Of a stretch of DNA of 17,071 bases, positions 1 to 7,695 are shown piece by piece. Source of the stretch: Bacteroidota bacterium (lineage in GTDB: Bacteria; Bacteroidota; Bacteroidia; Bacteroidales; JAAYUG01). The number at the start of each line of letters is the position of its first letter. Positions within the stretch are counted from its first letter, which is position 1. A model generated the notes under the pieces. That model was not told the origin of the DNA. It searched no databases and was given only the letters and a program-made list of their open reading frames with translations. A program made the translations under genes and the position numbers. The stretch covers positions 1 to 17,071 of the forward strand of contig JAKAMP010000005.1 of assembly GCA_021812865.1 (NCBI GenBank). Direction: 5' to 3'.

Positions 1-199
1 ATTTCTTAACCTTCTTCTTCTGTAATGTGGTATCGCTGGCCGCTTTAATTGTATCCCCGGTCGGCAGCGTATCGGGCAATATTTGGAAAGATGCGAAGTT
101 CTCAGGGTTGCAAGCAGGCAAAGCGTTCCCGGCCGCAGTAAAGGCGTAAAGCAAGCTAATTATAATGGCAAAAACACGAATGCGCAATGTCAAATACAA
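1..199 (-). CDS. LptD-like outer-membrane LPS-assembly protein, N-terminal fragment
   Basis: The minus strand is open from a stop codon near 256 to the window edge. After a TTG at 199 it encodes a short basic start, a hydrophobic run (about residues 6-22, ending in an Ala-rich stretch) that reads as a Sec signal peptide, and then a Pro/Asp/Thr-rich segment ending in a Lys cluster. That layout is typical of the N-terminus of Bacteroidota LptD-like proteins, the beta-barrel that inserts lipopolysaccharide into the outer leaflet. Such genes often sit divergent to an N-acetylmuramoyl-L-alanine amidase, as here. There is no ATG in this frame, so the start must be TTG (199, 193 or 187) or another non-ATG codon. 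Only about 66 codons are visible and the barrel lies outside the window. The exported-protein call is firmer than the LptD name. Confidence 0.55.
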   Translation of the reverse strand, partial: MYLTLRIRVFAIIISLLYAFTAAGNALPACNPENFASFQILPDTLPTGDTIKAASDTTLQKKKVKK

Positions 200-216
200 T
201 TTAAATGCTATTTTTG
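187..216 (+). promoter_or_regulatory. Candidate promoter of the amidase-mlaD unit
   Basis: TATTTTTG at 209-216 matches the Bacteroidota -7 consensus TAnnTTTG exactly. A degenerate -33 (ATG instead of TTG) sits 19 nt upstream at 187-189. Transcription would start near 223, giving a leader of about 45 nt before the ATG at 269. The box lies close to the first codons of the divergent LptD-like gene. Confidence 0.45.
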
Positions 217-239
217 TGAAGGCTTGCTGTTGGAAGTTG

Positions 240-247
240 CAAAGCTA
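240..247 (-). promoter_or_regulatory. Candidate -7 element for the LptD-like gene
   Basis: The minus strand reads TAGCTTTG, an exact match to the Bacteroidota -7 consensus TAnnTTTG, about 40 nt upstream of the TTG start. No good -33 TTTG is present; an ATG about 18 nt upstream is the nearest thing. Confidence 0.35.
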
Positions 248-268
248 AGTAAAAAATACTTAGATCAT

Positions 269-1429
269 ATGCCTGTGTGGAACAAAAGCAATTCCCGTTA
301 TTATAAACGTTGCCTTTCCTGCTTTCTTGCCATAGGTTTGTTTTTTTTTATGCCCCGGGCGTATGCCGGGCCTAAAGACGACAATTTTTTCAGGTTAAGG
401 AAAGTGGTGATCGACGCGGGGCATGGGGGTCAGGATCCCGGTGCCCTGGGAAAGCATTATAAAGAAAAAGATATTGTACTTGGGGTGGCCTTGAAACTGG
501 GTAAATATATCCAGGATCACTTCCCCGATGTAGAAGTGATCTATACCCGAAGTACCGACACTTTCATTCCGCTACATGAACGGGCTGAAATTGCCAACCG
601 GAATAAGGCCGACCTGTTTATTTCCATCCATGCCAATAGTGCACAGAACAAAAATGTTGCCGGCACCGAAACCTATGTAATGGGTTTAAACAAGGATGAA
701 AGCAATTTTGATGTAGCAAGGAAGGAAAACTCCGTTATCGTGCTCGAAAAAGACTACAATACCCATTATGAAGGCTTCGATCCTAATTCGGCAGAATCCT
801 ACATTATATTTACCTTGATGCAGAATGCTTACCTGGATCAAAGCCTGAAATTTGCCGCCCTGGTACAGGAAGAAGTGCGTGAACGCGGAAAACGGTGCGA
901 CCGAGGAGTTAAACAGGCAGGGTTCCTGGTGCTTTGGAGAACTTCCATGCCCAGCGTGCTGGTCGAAACCGGCTATATAACCAACCCCACTGAGGAGAAC
1001 TACCTGCATTCCCAGGAAGGACAATCGTATATTGCCAGTTCCATATTCAGGGCTTTCAGGGATTATAAAAGATCGGTGGAAAGCAGAAGTCAGTTCCGCA
1101 CCAATGAAACCGGCACCGACAGTATGACTGCTTCGGTTGTAAGGATCGATACCCCCGTGGTTTTCAAGGTTCAGATTACTGCTGCCCGCAACCAGATATC
1201 CCTGGCTTCAGACTTTTTTCAGAAAATGAAGCAGAAATTCCCTGATGTTACCATTGAAGAAGTGCAGGCGGAGGGTATTTACAAATATCTGGCCGGTTCC
1301 GATAGCACCTACCAGGGAATATTACCGGTAAGCCAGCAAATCAAGCAGGAATTCCCGGGCGCTTTTGTTGTTGCCCTGAGAGGAAAAAAATTCATACCTT
1401 TAAAAGAAGCATTGAATTTCAACAAGTAA
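269..1429 (+). CDS. N-acetylmuramoyl-L-alanine amidase (Amidase_3)
   Basis: A 386-residue exported zinc amidase that cleaves the bond between MurNAc and the stem peptide of peptidoglycan in the periplasm. A basic N-terminus and hydrophobic segment (about residues 15-33, ending AYA) form a signal peptide. The catalytic domain starts at residue 45. DAGHGGQDPGA supplies zinc ligand His52, Glu66 is the second ligand, and SIHANS gives His121. The catalytic Glu is Glu233 in LVETGYITNP. The stretch at about 143-185 resembles the insert that covers the active site in AmiA/B/C enzymes. Residues 297-380 look like a divergent SPOR-type domain. The open frame extends back to 83, but that would overlap the LptD-like gene and bury the signal peptide, so the ATG at 269 was chosen. 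mlaD-like DNA follows 11 nt downstream. Confidence 0.93.
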   Translation: MPVWNKSNSRYYKRCLSCFLAIGLFFFMPRAYAGPKDDNFFRLRKVVIDAGHGGQDPGALGKHYKEKDIVLGVALKLGKYIQDHFPDVEVIYTRSTDTFIPLHERAEIANRNKADLFISIHANSAQNKNVAGTETYVMGLNKDESNFDVARKENSVIVLEKDYNTHYEGFDPNSAESYIIFTLMQNAYLDQSLKFAALVQEEVRERGKRCDRGVKQAGFLVLWRTSMPSVLVETGYITNPTEENYLHSQEGQSYIASSIFRAFRDYKRSVESRSQFRTNETGTDSMTASVVRIDTPVVFKVQITAARNQISLASDFFQKMKQKFPDVTIEEVQAEGIYKYLAGSDSTYQGILPVSQQIKQEFPGAFVVALRGKKFIPLKEALNFNK

Positions 1430-1440
1430 ATATTTTAAAT

Positions 1441-2370
1441 ATGAAAATCTCGAAAGAAGCGAAAATTGGCATTTATGTTCTGGTGGTACTGGCCATGTTC
1501 ATCTGGGGGTTGAATTACCTCAAGGGCAAGGACATATTCACCCGTACGCATGAATACTATCTCGTATTTGCCAATGTCGCAGGGTTGAAAATATCCAACC
1601 CGGTTCTCATCAGCGGTTATAAGGTAGGTACAGTGCGGGATATATATATGAAAGAGGATGAGTCGGGCAAAGTAATGGTGCAGATCAGCCTGAACAGGTA
1701 TACCCGTGTTCCTGTTGGAAGTATAGCCCAGCTCAGTTCTGATCTGCTCGGCACCAAATCGATCAAGCTTAAATTTTCGAAGAGCAAGGTCTATCATAAA
1801 CCCAATGACACCTTGCAATCGGCTGTCGAAACCGATATTATGGAACAGCTCATGCCTCTGAAAAATAAGGTTGAATCGGCAGTGGTGTCGGTCGATTCAC
1901 TCATAGGGCTCGTCAAGGTGATATTCAACGATAAGGCCATCAAGGATATCCACGGATCGTTTTCCAACCTGAATACATTCACAGCCGGGCTGAAGGATCA
2001 GAATCCCAGGATTGATTCTATCATGAAAAACATGACCTCCATTTCGGATAACCTGAGAAAGAATAATGATGCCCTATCGAATGTAATGAAAAACTTCTCG
2101 TCCATAAGCGATTCCATTGCCAAGGCAAACCTGAAACAAACCCTGCTGGAAACGCAGATGGCTGTAACCCAGATGCATGAAATGCTTGCCCGCATCAACC
2201 GCGGGGAAGGATCGCTGGGCATGATGGCAAAAAATGACTCCCTCTATAACAACCTGTCTTCCGCTTCAAAAAATCTCGATCTATTGCTGCAAGACCTGAA
2301 AAAGAACCCCAAACGGTATGTTCATTTTTCTATTTTCGGCAAAAGCGACAAGTCCTCCTCTCCCAAATAG
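1441..2370 (+). CDS. MlaD/MCE-family lipid-transport protein
   Basis: A 309-residue protein with a single N-terminal membrane anchor (about residues 9-25) and one MCE domain (about 38-113, including GLKISNPVLISGYKVGTV and the LLGTKSIKL stretch). A long, mostly helical tail rich in Ser, Asn and Lys follows (about 130-290). MCE proteins form hexameric rings on the inner membrane that pass phospholipids between the membranes, usually with an ABC transporter (MlaE/MlaF). No such partner is in the window. The gene begins 11 nt after the amidase and probably shares its promoter, so an envelope-maintenance unit is likely. The length suits single-MCE proteins of Bacteroidota. The family is clear but the cargo is inferred. 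Confidence 0.9.
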   Translation: MKISKEAKIGIYVLVVLAMFIWGLNYLKGKDIFTRTHEYYLVFANVAGLKISNPVLISGYKVGTVRDIYMKEDESGKVMVQISLNRYTRVPVGSIAQLSSDLLGTKSIKLKFSKSKVYHKPNDTLQSAVETDIMEQLMPLKNKVESAVVSVDSLIGLVKVIFNDKAIKDIHGSFSNLNTFTAGLKDQNPRIDSIMKNMTSISDNLRKNNDALSNVMKNFSSISDSIAKANLKQTLLETQMAVTQMHEMLARINRGEGSLGMMAKNDSLYNNLSSASKNLDLLLQDLKKNPKRYVHFSIFGKSDKSSSPK

Positions 2371-2477
2371 GAGAAAGAGAAAAATGGGCTCATTAATTTG
2401 ATCAATTCAACATTTTTGTTGACGAAAAAAGGGATCATTTTCAGCATCGGAATAATCCACTTCAAGTAAAAAAATAT

Positions 2478-2520
2478 AATGCTTTAGCTCTTAATTTATT
2501 AAGCAGCTAAAGCATTTTTA
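2478..2520 (+). terminator. Intrinsic terminator after the amidase-mlaD unit
   Basis: A perfect 12-bp stem (2478-2489 with 2505-2516) is topped by a bulged C and a further 5-bp stem (2490-2494 with 2499-2503) closed by a TTTA loop. A T tract follows at 2515-2519. An A-rich tract precedes the stem, so it could also act on the other strand. It separates mlaD from the dnaA control region. Confidence 0.75.
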
Positions 2521-2642
2521 AACTGATTATCAGCCGTTTGAAAAATATTATTCCGGAGGCACATTTAATAATATTCTGAGGATAAAATGCATAGAGTGTT
2601 TTGATGAAAATCAAGAGTGCTTCCGGCTTTTTTATTCCAGTT

Positions 2643-2676
2643 TTATTCACAAAATTGCTATAAGAATTTATCAACA
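2643..2676 (+). promoter_or_regulatory. Pair of DnaA-box-like sites upstream of dnaA
   Basis: TTATTCACA at 2643-2651 fits the DnaA-box consensus TTATNCACA exactly. TTATCAACA at 2668-2676 differs from TTATCCACA at one position. Both point the same way, start 25 bp apart, and lie 43-76 bp before the dnaA ATG. They could serve DnaA autoregulation or be part of a replication origin. Two sites are too few to call oriC. Confidence 0.5.
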
Positions 2677-2718
2677 ACCCGAAACCACTAACCATTTAAA
2701 GGCTAAAAACATATTAAA

Positions 2719-4137
2719 ATGCACGAGCAAATCTGGAACAATTGTTTAAAAATTATCAAGGACAACATTCCTTCCATAAGTTTCAGAACATGGTTCGAGC
2801 CGATAGTTCCCATAAAACTGGAATCGAATGTGCTTACTATTCAGGTCCCGAGTCCATTCTTCTATGAATATTTGGAAGAAAAGTACATCGACATCCTCAG
2901 AAAAACACTTCGCAAAGAGCTTGGTGAGGAAGCCAAGCTTGAGTACTCAGTGGTGATGGACAATAGTATATATAATACTACCAAGCCTTATACAGTCAAA
3001 TTCCCGGGCAAGGAAAAGACCGATCTCAAGAACCAGCCTGTTTCGTTGCCAATTGCAGAGGGACAAAGCATCAAAAACCCCTTTGTGATTCCGGGTATCA
3101 AGAAACTTAACATTGATCCCCGGCTGAATCCAGGATACTCCTTCAACAATTTTGTAGAAGGTGAATGCAACCGTCTGGCACGCTCAGCAGGGTATGCTGT
3201 GGGTAATAACCCAGGCGGGACAGCTTTCAATCCGCTGCTTATTTACGGCGATTCAGGGCTTGGGAAAACCCATCTTGCCCAGGCGATCGGGATTGAAGCT
3301 AAAGACAAGTTTCCCGATAAAACGGTGTTGTATGTCAATGCCAATAAGTTTCAGACCCAGTTCACCGATGCCATTCGCAACAATACCAAGAATGACTTCC
3401 TGCATTTTTACCAGATGATCGATGTGCTGATTATAGACGATGTGCATGAGTTTGCAGGGAAAGAGAAAACGCAGGATACCTTCTTCCACATTTTCAACCA
3501 TCTTCACCAGGCGGGGAAGCAATTGGTACTGACCTGCGACAAACCTCCCGTGGAGTTGCAGGGGCTTGAACAAAGGCTGCTTTCCCGTTTCAAATGGGGA
3601 TTGGCTGCCGACCTTCAGCCACCGGATTATGAAACCCGCATTGCCATTCTGAAGAAGAAAATATACAATGACGGCATCGATATTCCCGAGGAAGTAGTTG
3701 AGTATATAGCCACCCATATCACCAACAACGTAAGGGAACTGGAAGGTGCACTCATTTCACTGCTTGCACAATCCACTCTGAACAAAAAAGATATCACCCT
3801 GGATCTTGCAAGGGAGATGATCGACAAGCTGATCAAGAATACCAAGCGGGAGATTTCCATCGATTATATCCAGAAAGTGGTGTGTAACTACTATAATATC
3901 ACAACGGATTCCCTGCGGTCAAAAACGAGAAAGAGAGAAATTGTCCAGGCTAGGCAGGTGGCCATGTATTTCTCGAAAAACCTCACGAAATCATCTTTGG
4001 CAACCATTGGAAGCCAAATAGGGGGAAAAGATCATGCCACCGTGTTGCATGCATGCAAAACGGTAAATAACCTAGTAGAAACCGATAAGACATTTCGTAA
4101 CCAGATTGAAGAATTAGAAAAGAAATTAAAATTTTAA
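2719..4137 (+). CDS. dnaA: Chromosomal replication initiator protein DnaA
   Basis: A 472-residue initiator ATPase that binds DnaA boxes and melts the replication origin. Domain I covers about residues 1-80, followed by a variable linker to about 135. The AAA+ core carries Walker A GDSGLGKT (177-184), Walker B VLIIDD (236-241) and the arginine-containing box VII segment RLLSRFKWG (286-294). The DNA-binding domain IV ends with the signature GGKDHATVLHACKTVNNL (435-452), close to the family pattern GGRDHTTVLHA. Length is normal. The ATG at 2719 gives the usual N-terminus, with an amphipathic helix leading to a conserved Trp/Phe pair. It appears monocistronic, with a terminator directly after it and DnaA-box-like sites before it that suggest autoregulation. 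Confidence 0.98.
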   Translation: MHEQIWNNCLKIIKDNIPSISFRTWFEPIVPIKLESNVLTIQVPSPFFYEYLEEKYIDILRKTLRKELGEEAKLEYSVVMDNSIYNTTKPYTVKFPGKEKTDLKNQPVSLPIAEGQSIKNPFVIPGIKKLNIDPRLNPGYSFNNFVEGECNRLARSAGYAVGNNPGGTAFNPLLIYGDSGLGKTHLAQAIGIEAKDKFPDKTVLYVNANKFQTQFTDAIRNNTKNDFLHFYQMIDVLIIDDVHEFAGKEKTQDTFFHIFNHLHQAGKQLVLTCDKPPVELQGLEQRLLSRFKWGLAADLQPPDYETRIAILKKKIYNDGIDIPEEVVEYIATHITNNVRELEGALISLLAQSTLNKKDITLDLAREMIDKLIKNTKREISIDYIQKVVCNYYNITTDSLRSKTRKREIVQARQVAMYFSKNLTKSSLATIGSQIGGKDHATVLHACKTVNNLVETDKTFRNQIEELEKKLKF

Positions 4138-4138
4138 G

Positions 4139-4165
4139 CAGGTTCCCGGGAACCTGTTTTTTTTT
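4139..4165 (+). terminator. Intrinsic terminator of dnaA
   Basis: A perfect 18-bp palindrome (4139-4156, centred on CCCGGG) starts one base after the dnaA stop codon and is followed by nine Ts (4157-4165). The folded form has a 7-bp stem with a CCGG loop. The T tract ends 7 nt before the next gene's ATG. Confidence 0.85.
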
Positions 4166-4172
4166 GTTTCTG

Positions 4173-4778
4173 ATGGAGGAAGACATTTTTAAAACGATAG
4201 CTGCACCGGCAGAAGGTCTGTTCAAAAGTAAAGGCAGCCGATTCCTTTCTTTTGCATTCCCGGTTGCCTCCGAGGAGGAAGCAAAGGGAAACCTGACCCG
4301 TCTCAAAGCCAAATACCATGACGCCAGGCACCACTGCTTTGCATGGGTAATGGGAAGAAAAAAGGAACAGTTTCGTTCAAGCGATGACCGGGAGCCCTCG
4401 GGGACCGCAGGAAAACCCATACTCGGTCAGATCCATTCCTCGGGTCTCACGAATATTGAGGTGGTCGTGGTGCGGTATTTCGGTGGCACCTTGCTGGGAA
4501 CTGGCGGCCTGATCGAGGCTTACCGCGAAGCCTCCAGGGATGCGCTGGCACATGCCACCGTGATTGAAAAAACAGAGAACTCTGTTTTCCTGCTTTCCTA
4601 TCCGTATATCCATATGAACGAGGTTTTGAAACTGGTAAAGGATGAGAAAGCGGAAATACTGTCAAGCCAGTACGATGAGGAAGGACAAACGGAGGTATCT
4701 ATCAGGATGAGCAGGGCAGGCAGTTTCCTTGAACGGGCACGGAGAATTAACGGATTACACATACACATCAAATCATAA
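4173..4778 (+). CDS. IMPACT/YigZ family protein (UPF0029)
   Basis: A 201-residue protein of the YigZ/IMPACT family, close to the roughly 204-residue length of E. coli YigZ. The N-terminal UPF0029 domain spans about 14-125 and has the family's two hallmark motifs: [14 protein letters not shown] (71-84) and [13 protein letters not shown] (101-113). A ferredoxin-like C-terminal domain follows (about 138-200). Eukaryotic IMPACT regulates translation through Gcn2, but the bacterial role is unsettled, so no reaction is assigned. The frame could extend to a TTG at 4164, but that codon lies in the dnaA terminator's T tract, so ATG 4173 was chosen. pyrB starts 19 nt downstream, suggesting cotranscription. 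Confidence 0.92.
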   Translation: MEEDIFKTIAAPAEGLFKSKGSRFLSFAFPVASEEEAKGNLTRLKAKYHDARHHCFAWVMGRKKEQFRSSDDREPSGTAGKPILGQIHSSGLTNIEVVVVRYFGGTLLGTGGLIEAYREASRDALAHATVIEKTENSVFLLSYPYIHMNEVLKLVKDEKAEILSSQYDEEGQTEVSIRMSRAGSFLERARRINGLHIHIKS

Positions 4779-4797
4779 ATCAATTTATATGCATTCT

Positions 4798-5706
4798 ATG
4801 AAAAACAAAAGCCTTGTATCCATCACAGACTTCAGCAAGGAAGAATACCTGAGGATACTCGACCTCGCCGGCGAATTTGAAAGGAAGCCGGGCCAGCCCC
4901 TGCTCCAGGGATATATTGTGGCCACCCTCTTTTTTGAGCCCTCCACGCGCACCAGGCTCAGTTTCGAGAGCGCCGTGAACAGACTGGGCGGAAAGATCAT
5001 CGGCTTTTCCGATTCGGCCAATACCAGCGTATCGAAGGGTGAAACCCTGAACGACACAATTAAAATTGTGAGCAATTATTGCGACCTCATTGTAATGAGG
5101 CATCCCCTGGAAGGAAGCGCCAGGTATGCCAGCGAGGTGTCGGGCGTACCTGTAATCAATGCAGGCGACGGCGCCAACCAACACCCTTCACAAACACTAC
5201 TGGACCTGTACTCCATAAAGAAAACCCAGGGGAGGCTCGACAATCTGTGCATTTACCTGGTAGGGGATTTGAAGTATGGACGTACCGTGCATTCCCTGAT
5301 TATGGCCATGTCGAAATTCAACACCACCTTCCATTTCATTTCTCCTGAAGAACTGAAGATTCCCAACGAGTATAAAATATATCTCGATTCCTTAGGTCTG
5401 AAATATTTTGAGCATTCTGATTTTACCGATATCATCGATGAAGCGGACATTGTATATATGACCCGCGTGCAGAAGGAGAGGTTTTCCGATCCTATAGAAT
5501 ATGAAAAGACAAAGAATGCCTATGTTCTCAGGGCCGATATGCTGAAAAAATCGAAGCCGAATATGAGAATTCTTCATCCCCTTCCCAGGGTGAACGAGAT
5601 TCATACCGATGTTGATCCGTCAGAAAAAGCCTATTATTTTACTCAGGCGCTGAACGGCGTATATACCCGTCAGGCCATCATTACCTCCATACTGGGATTG
5701 AAATAA
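4798..5706 (+). CDS. pyrB: Aspartate carbamoyltransferase catalytic subunit
   Basis: A 302-residue enzyme that joins carbamoyl phosphate and L-aspartate in the first committed step of pyrimidine synthesis. The carbamoyl-phosphate loop STRTR is at 49-53, in the context [13 protein letters not shown]. The 80s-loop lysine lies in SVSKGET (77-83). [13 protein letters not shown] (121-133), [10 protein letters not shown] (157-166) and HPLPR (260-264) complete the active-site set. The ATG at 4798 gives the MKNKSLVSI start that matches Bacteroides PyrB as I recall it. An ATG at 4789 would add only three residues, and the longest frame (from 4729) would overlap the upstream gene. pyrI follows 13 nt later, so holoenzyme subunits are made together. 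Confidence 0.97.
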   Translation: MKNKSLVSITDFSKEEYLRILDLAGEFERKPGQPLLQGYIVATLFFEPSTRTRLSFESAVNRLGGKIIGFSDSANTSVSKGETLNDTIKIVSNYCDLIVMRHPLEGSARYASEVSGVPVINAGDGANQHPSQTLLDLYSIKKTQGRLDNLCIYLVGDLKYGRTVHSLIMAMSKFNTTFHFISPEELKIPNEYKIYLDSLGLKYFEHSDFTDIIDEADIVYMTRVQKERFSDPIEYEKTKNAYVLRADMLKKSKPNMRILHPLPRVNEIHTDVDPSEKAYYFTQALNGVYTRQAIITSILGLK

Positions 5707-5719
5707 AAATACTCTTGCC

Positions 5720-6178
5720 ATGAACGACAAAAAACAACTCAAGGTCAGTGCCATCAAGGAAGGTACAGTGATCGACCATATACCTGCCCAGAACCTTTTC
5801 AAGGTTATTTCCATTCTGCGTCTTGATAAAATTCACACTCAGATCACCTTTGGAACGAACCTGGAATCGAAGAGGCTCGGATCAAAAGCAATTATCAAAA
5901 TCTCGGAAATATTTTTCCACGATGCCGAGATCAATAAAATTGCGCTGGTTGCACCCGACGCAAAACTTAATATCATCAAGGATTACGAGGTAGTGGAAAA
6001 AAAGGTTGTGGAGGTGCCCGACGAGATCGTTGGCATTGTGAAATGCTTCAACCCTCAGTGCATTACCAACCATGAAAAGATCACCACAAGGTTCACGGTG
6101 GTAAATAAGAAAGAGGTTTCCATGAAATGCCATTACTGTGAGAAGATCACAGATTCAGAGCATATGGAGATCATTTGA
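5720..6178 (+). CDS. pyrI: Aspartate carbamoyltransferase regulatory subunit
   Basis: A 152-residue regulatory chain that binds nucleotide effectors (ATP activates, CTP/UTP inhibit) and bridges the catalytic trimers. The N-terminal allosteric domain (about 8-98) contains the expected VSAIKEGTVIDHI and FGTNLESKRLG stretches. The C-terminal zinc domain has all four cysteines: Cys109, Cys114, Cys137 and Cys140. Length and Cys spacing are nearly those of E. coli PyrI. Retention of the complete zinc site indicates a class B type holoenzyme with feedback control. It is 13 nt downstream of pyrB. I found no intrinsic terminator before the converging gene, whose stop is 18 nt away. Confidence 0.97.
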   Translation: MNDKKQLKVSAIKEGTVIDHIPAQNLFKVISILRLDKIHTQITFGTNLESKRLGSKAIIKISEIFFHDAEINKIALVAPDAKLNIIKDYEVVEKKVVEVPDEIVGIVKCFNPQCITNHEKITTRFTVVNKKEVSMKCHYCEKITDSEHMEII

Positions 6179-6196
6179 TCGGATAAAGATCGGAAT

Positions 6197-6652
6197 TCAC
6201 CGTATCCTGTTCAGGCTGTCAATGATGTCCTGGTCTTTTCTGATGGCTTTGCGGGCCATGATCAGAAGGACCAATGACACCAGCGGAAATACCAGACCTG
6301 CGTGATAACTTATTAGTGCAGCCGGTGAAATTGAGTGCAGCCGGTAAAGGAAGATCAAAAGCAGGATAACGGAAAGGACGAGTATAAGGAGGATTCCCGT
6401 GATCCAGGAAACCTGTCTTTCCCTGTTTTTATACATAAAAATGACCAGAACGTCCGCAAATGCAAGCAGTACATAGACTGCAGTCAGTGCAATCATTAGG
6501 CCACGGGGGGCCGCCGGCGGAATTTGACCGCTAATCAGGAATACATTCCAAACGCTGGTTCCCTCAACCAGGCTGCTCAATGGCAGTATCAGCATGCAGG
6601 CCAGCAGGACCGAAGCAACAAGCAGGTACAGAGTTTGTATGCGTTGAATCAT
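6197..6652 (-). CDS. DUF4293-family membrane protein
   Basis: A 151-residue integral membrane protein starting MIQRIQTLYLL, the characteristic opening of the Bacteroidota DUF4293 family. Four hydrophobic segments are visible at about residues 7-27, 48-72, 79-100 and 112-132, each followed by basic residues (for example MYKNRER, then ARKAIRKD). No catalytic motif is present and the function is unknown. The frame continues upstream to an ATG at 6709, but the promoter elements at 6679-6709 lie inside that extension, so ATG 6652 is preferred. The gene converges on pyrI with only 18 nt between the stop codons. Confidence 0.8.
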   Translation of the reverse strand: MIQRIQTLYLLVASVLLACMLILPLSSLVEGTSVWNVFLISGQIPPAAPRGLMIALTAVYVLLAFADVLVIFMYKNRERQVSWITGILLILVLSVILLLIFLYRLHSISPAALISYHAGLVFPLVSLVLLIMARKAIRKDQDIIDSLNRIR

Positions 6653-6678
6653 GATATGACAAGCATTGAACTTCGCAC

Positions 6679-6709
6679 CAAATTTACTGTTATATGAACT
6701 AAAATGCAA
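6679..6709 (-). promoter_or_regulatory. Promoter of the DUF4293 gene
   Basis: On the minus strand a TTG (6709-6707) is followed after 20 nt by TAAATTTG (6686-6679), an exact match to the -7 consensus TAnnTTTG. The expected start near 6672 gives a leader of about 20 nt. Confidence 0.5.
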
Positions 6710-6821
6710 CCACCCGGAAGATCAGCATGGGGAGTTTGCACGCCGTTGTTTATAATTATCCGGGCTGGGACATAGGCAGAAAAGATTATAATGTGCAATT
6801 TTGAAATATCAATCCCCGCTT

Positions 6822-7688
6822 ATGGATGCATCGGAAATAAAAGCGTTGATTTCCCTGTTAGAGGATCCTGATGATGAGGTAAATTCAAAGGTTTCGGAGA
6901 TCATCCGTTCGCAGGGGGTTGAAATCATCCCCATCCTTGAAAAGACCTGGGAGCAATCTGCCGATGAAAAACTGCAGGAAAAAATTGAAGATCTCATTCA
7001 GGATATCCATTTCAACTACATTGAGTTCCTTCTGAAAGCTTGGGTTGAATCCGATACACACGACCTGCTTGAAGGAGCTTATATTGTTGCCAGGTTGCAG
7101 TATCCCGATCTGCAATACCAGTACCTTGCCAATATTATCGATGATCTTAAACAGGACATCTGGCTGGAATTGAACCCCAATCTTACTGCCCTGGAAAAGA
7201 TCAGGATCATGAATCATTTCTTATTCAACGTTCACAAATTTTCGGGAAACGTATACAACATTTATTCTCCCCATAATTCATACGTAAACCAAGTGCTGGA
7301 GACCAAGAAAGGGAATCCGGTTTCACTATCCATTGTTTACATCTGCATTGCACAGAAACTGGGCATGCCGGTATATGGCATCAACCTGCCCAGGAATTTT
7401 CTTGCGGCCTACCTCGATGACTATGAGGCCATGCCTGACAACATCCTTTTTTACATCAATCCATTCAACAAAGGCGCTGTGGTGAGCCGGAATGAGCTGG
7501 AAACCTTCATGGTACAGCAGGGTATGGAATCTGACTCAAAATATCTCAAGCCATGCACCAACCTTGAGATTATCCAGAGGCTTATTCTGAATGTGATTAT
7601 GGCATACGACAAGATGGGATATAAGGAAAAAATAAACGATTTTCAGAAACTTCTGAAAATCGTTATGGGGAAAGAAGGAAATATGTAA
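6822..7688 (+). CDS. SirB1/transglutaminase-like protein
   Basis: A 288-residue protein. Residues 1-65 resemble a HEAT-like helical repeat (SLLEDPDDEV, a family-typical start). Residues about 95-270 match the transglutaminase-like SirB1 core, with NSYVNQVLETKKGNPVSLS (152-170) followed by a helix and GMPVYGINLP (181-190). SirB1-type proteins lack a normal transglutaminase Cys and have no settled reaction. In many members the LP turn is followed by a His-Phe pair; here it reads RNF (Asn192), so the usual His appears lost. A TTG at 6801 would extend the frame by seven codons, but it overlaps a -7-like CAATTTTG, so ATG 6822 was taken. The 3' end contains a strong inverted repeat that probably terminates the converging rny gene. 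Confidence 0.8.
   Translation: MDASEIKALISLLEDPDDEVNSKVSEIIRSQGVEIIPILEKTWEQSADEKLQEKIEDLIQDIHFNYIEFLLKAWVESDTHDLLEGAYIVARLQYPDLQYQYLANIIDDLKQDIWLELNPNLTALEKIRIMNHFLFNVHKFSGNVYNIYSPHNSYVNQVLETKKGNPVSLSIVYICIAQKLGMPVYGINLPRNFLAAYLDDYEAMPDNILFYINPFNKGAVVSRNELETFMVQQGMESDSKYLKPCTNLEIIQRLILNVIMAYDKMGYKEKINDFQKLLKIVMGKEGNM
7627..7664 (-). terminator. rny terminator embedded in the converging gene
   Basis: A 14-bp perfect inverted repeat (7635-7648 with 7651-7664; a realistic fold is 12 bp with an AAACTT loop) lies inside the last codons of the SirB1-like gene. Read on the minus strand it starts 31 nt after the rny stop and is followed by TTTATTTTTT (7636-7627). The T run exists only in the minus direction. 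Confidence 0.65.
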
Positions 7689-7695
7689 GTAGCGG

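Larger units (their letters stand above)
2371..2718. other. Intergenic region upstream of dnaA
   Basis: This 348-bp gene-free stretch holds the terminator at 2478-2520 and two DnaA-box-like sites at 2643-2676. The rest is AT-rich and I found no exact TAnnTTTG promoter element in it. A small inverted repeat at 2408-2423 has its T run inside the loop, so it is not a terminator. The dnaA promoter must lie between 2520 and 2718 but could not be placed. Confidence 0.6.

Noticed and set aside
83..268. In-frame extension of the amidase to 83
   Set aside because: It overlaps the LptD-like gene and the promoter box, and would bury the signal peptide.
2408..2423. TCAAC/GTTGA hairpin after mlaD as a terminator
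   Set aside because: The T run is in the loop, not after the stem; the hairpin at 2478-2520 is far stronger.
2453..2461. Third DnaA box (TAATCCACT)
   Set aside because: Two mismatches to the consensus, and it lies on the other side of the terminator from dnaA.
6136..6152. Hairpin CTGTGA/TCACAG near the pyrI 3' end as a terminator
   Set aside because: It is only 6 bp, lies inside coding sequence and has no T tract on either strand.
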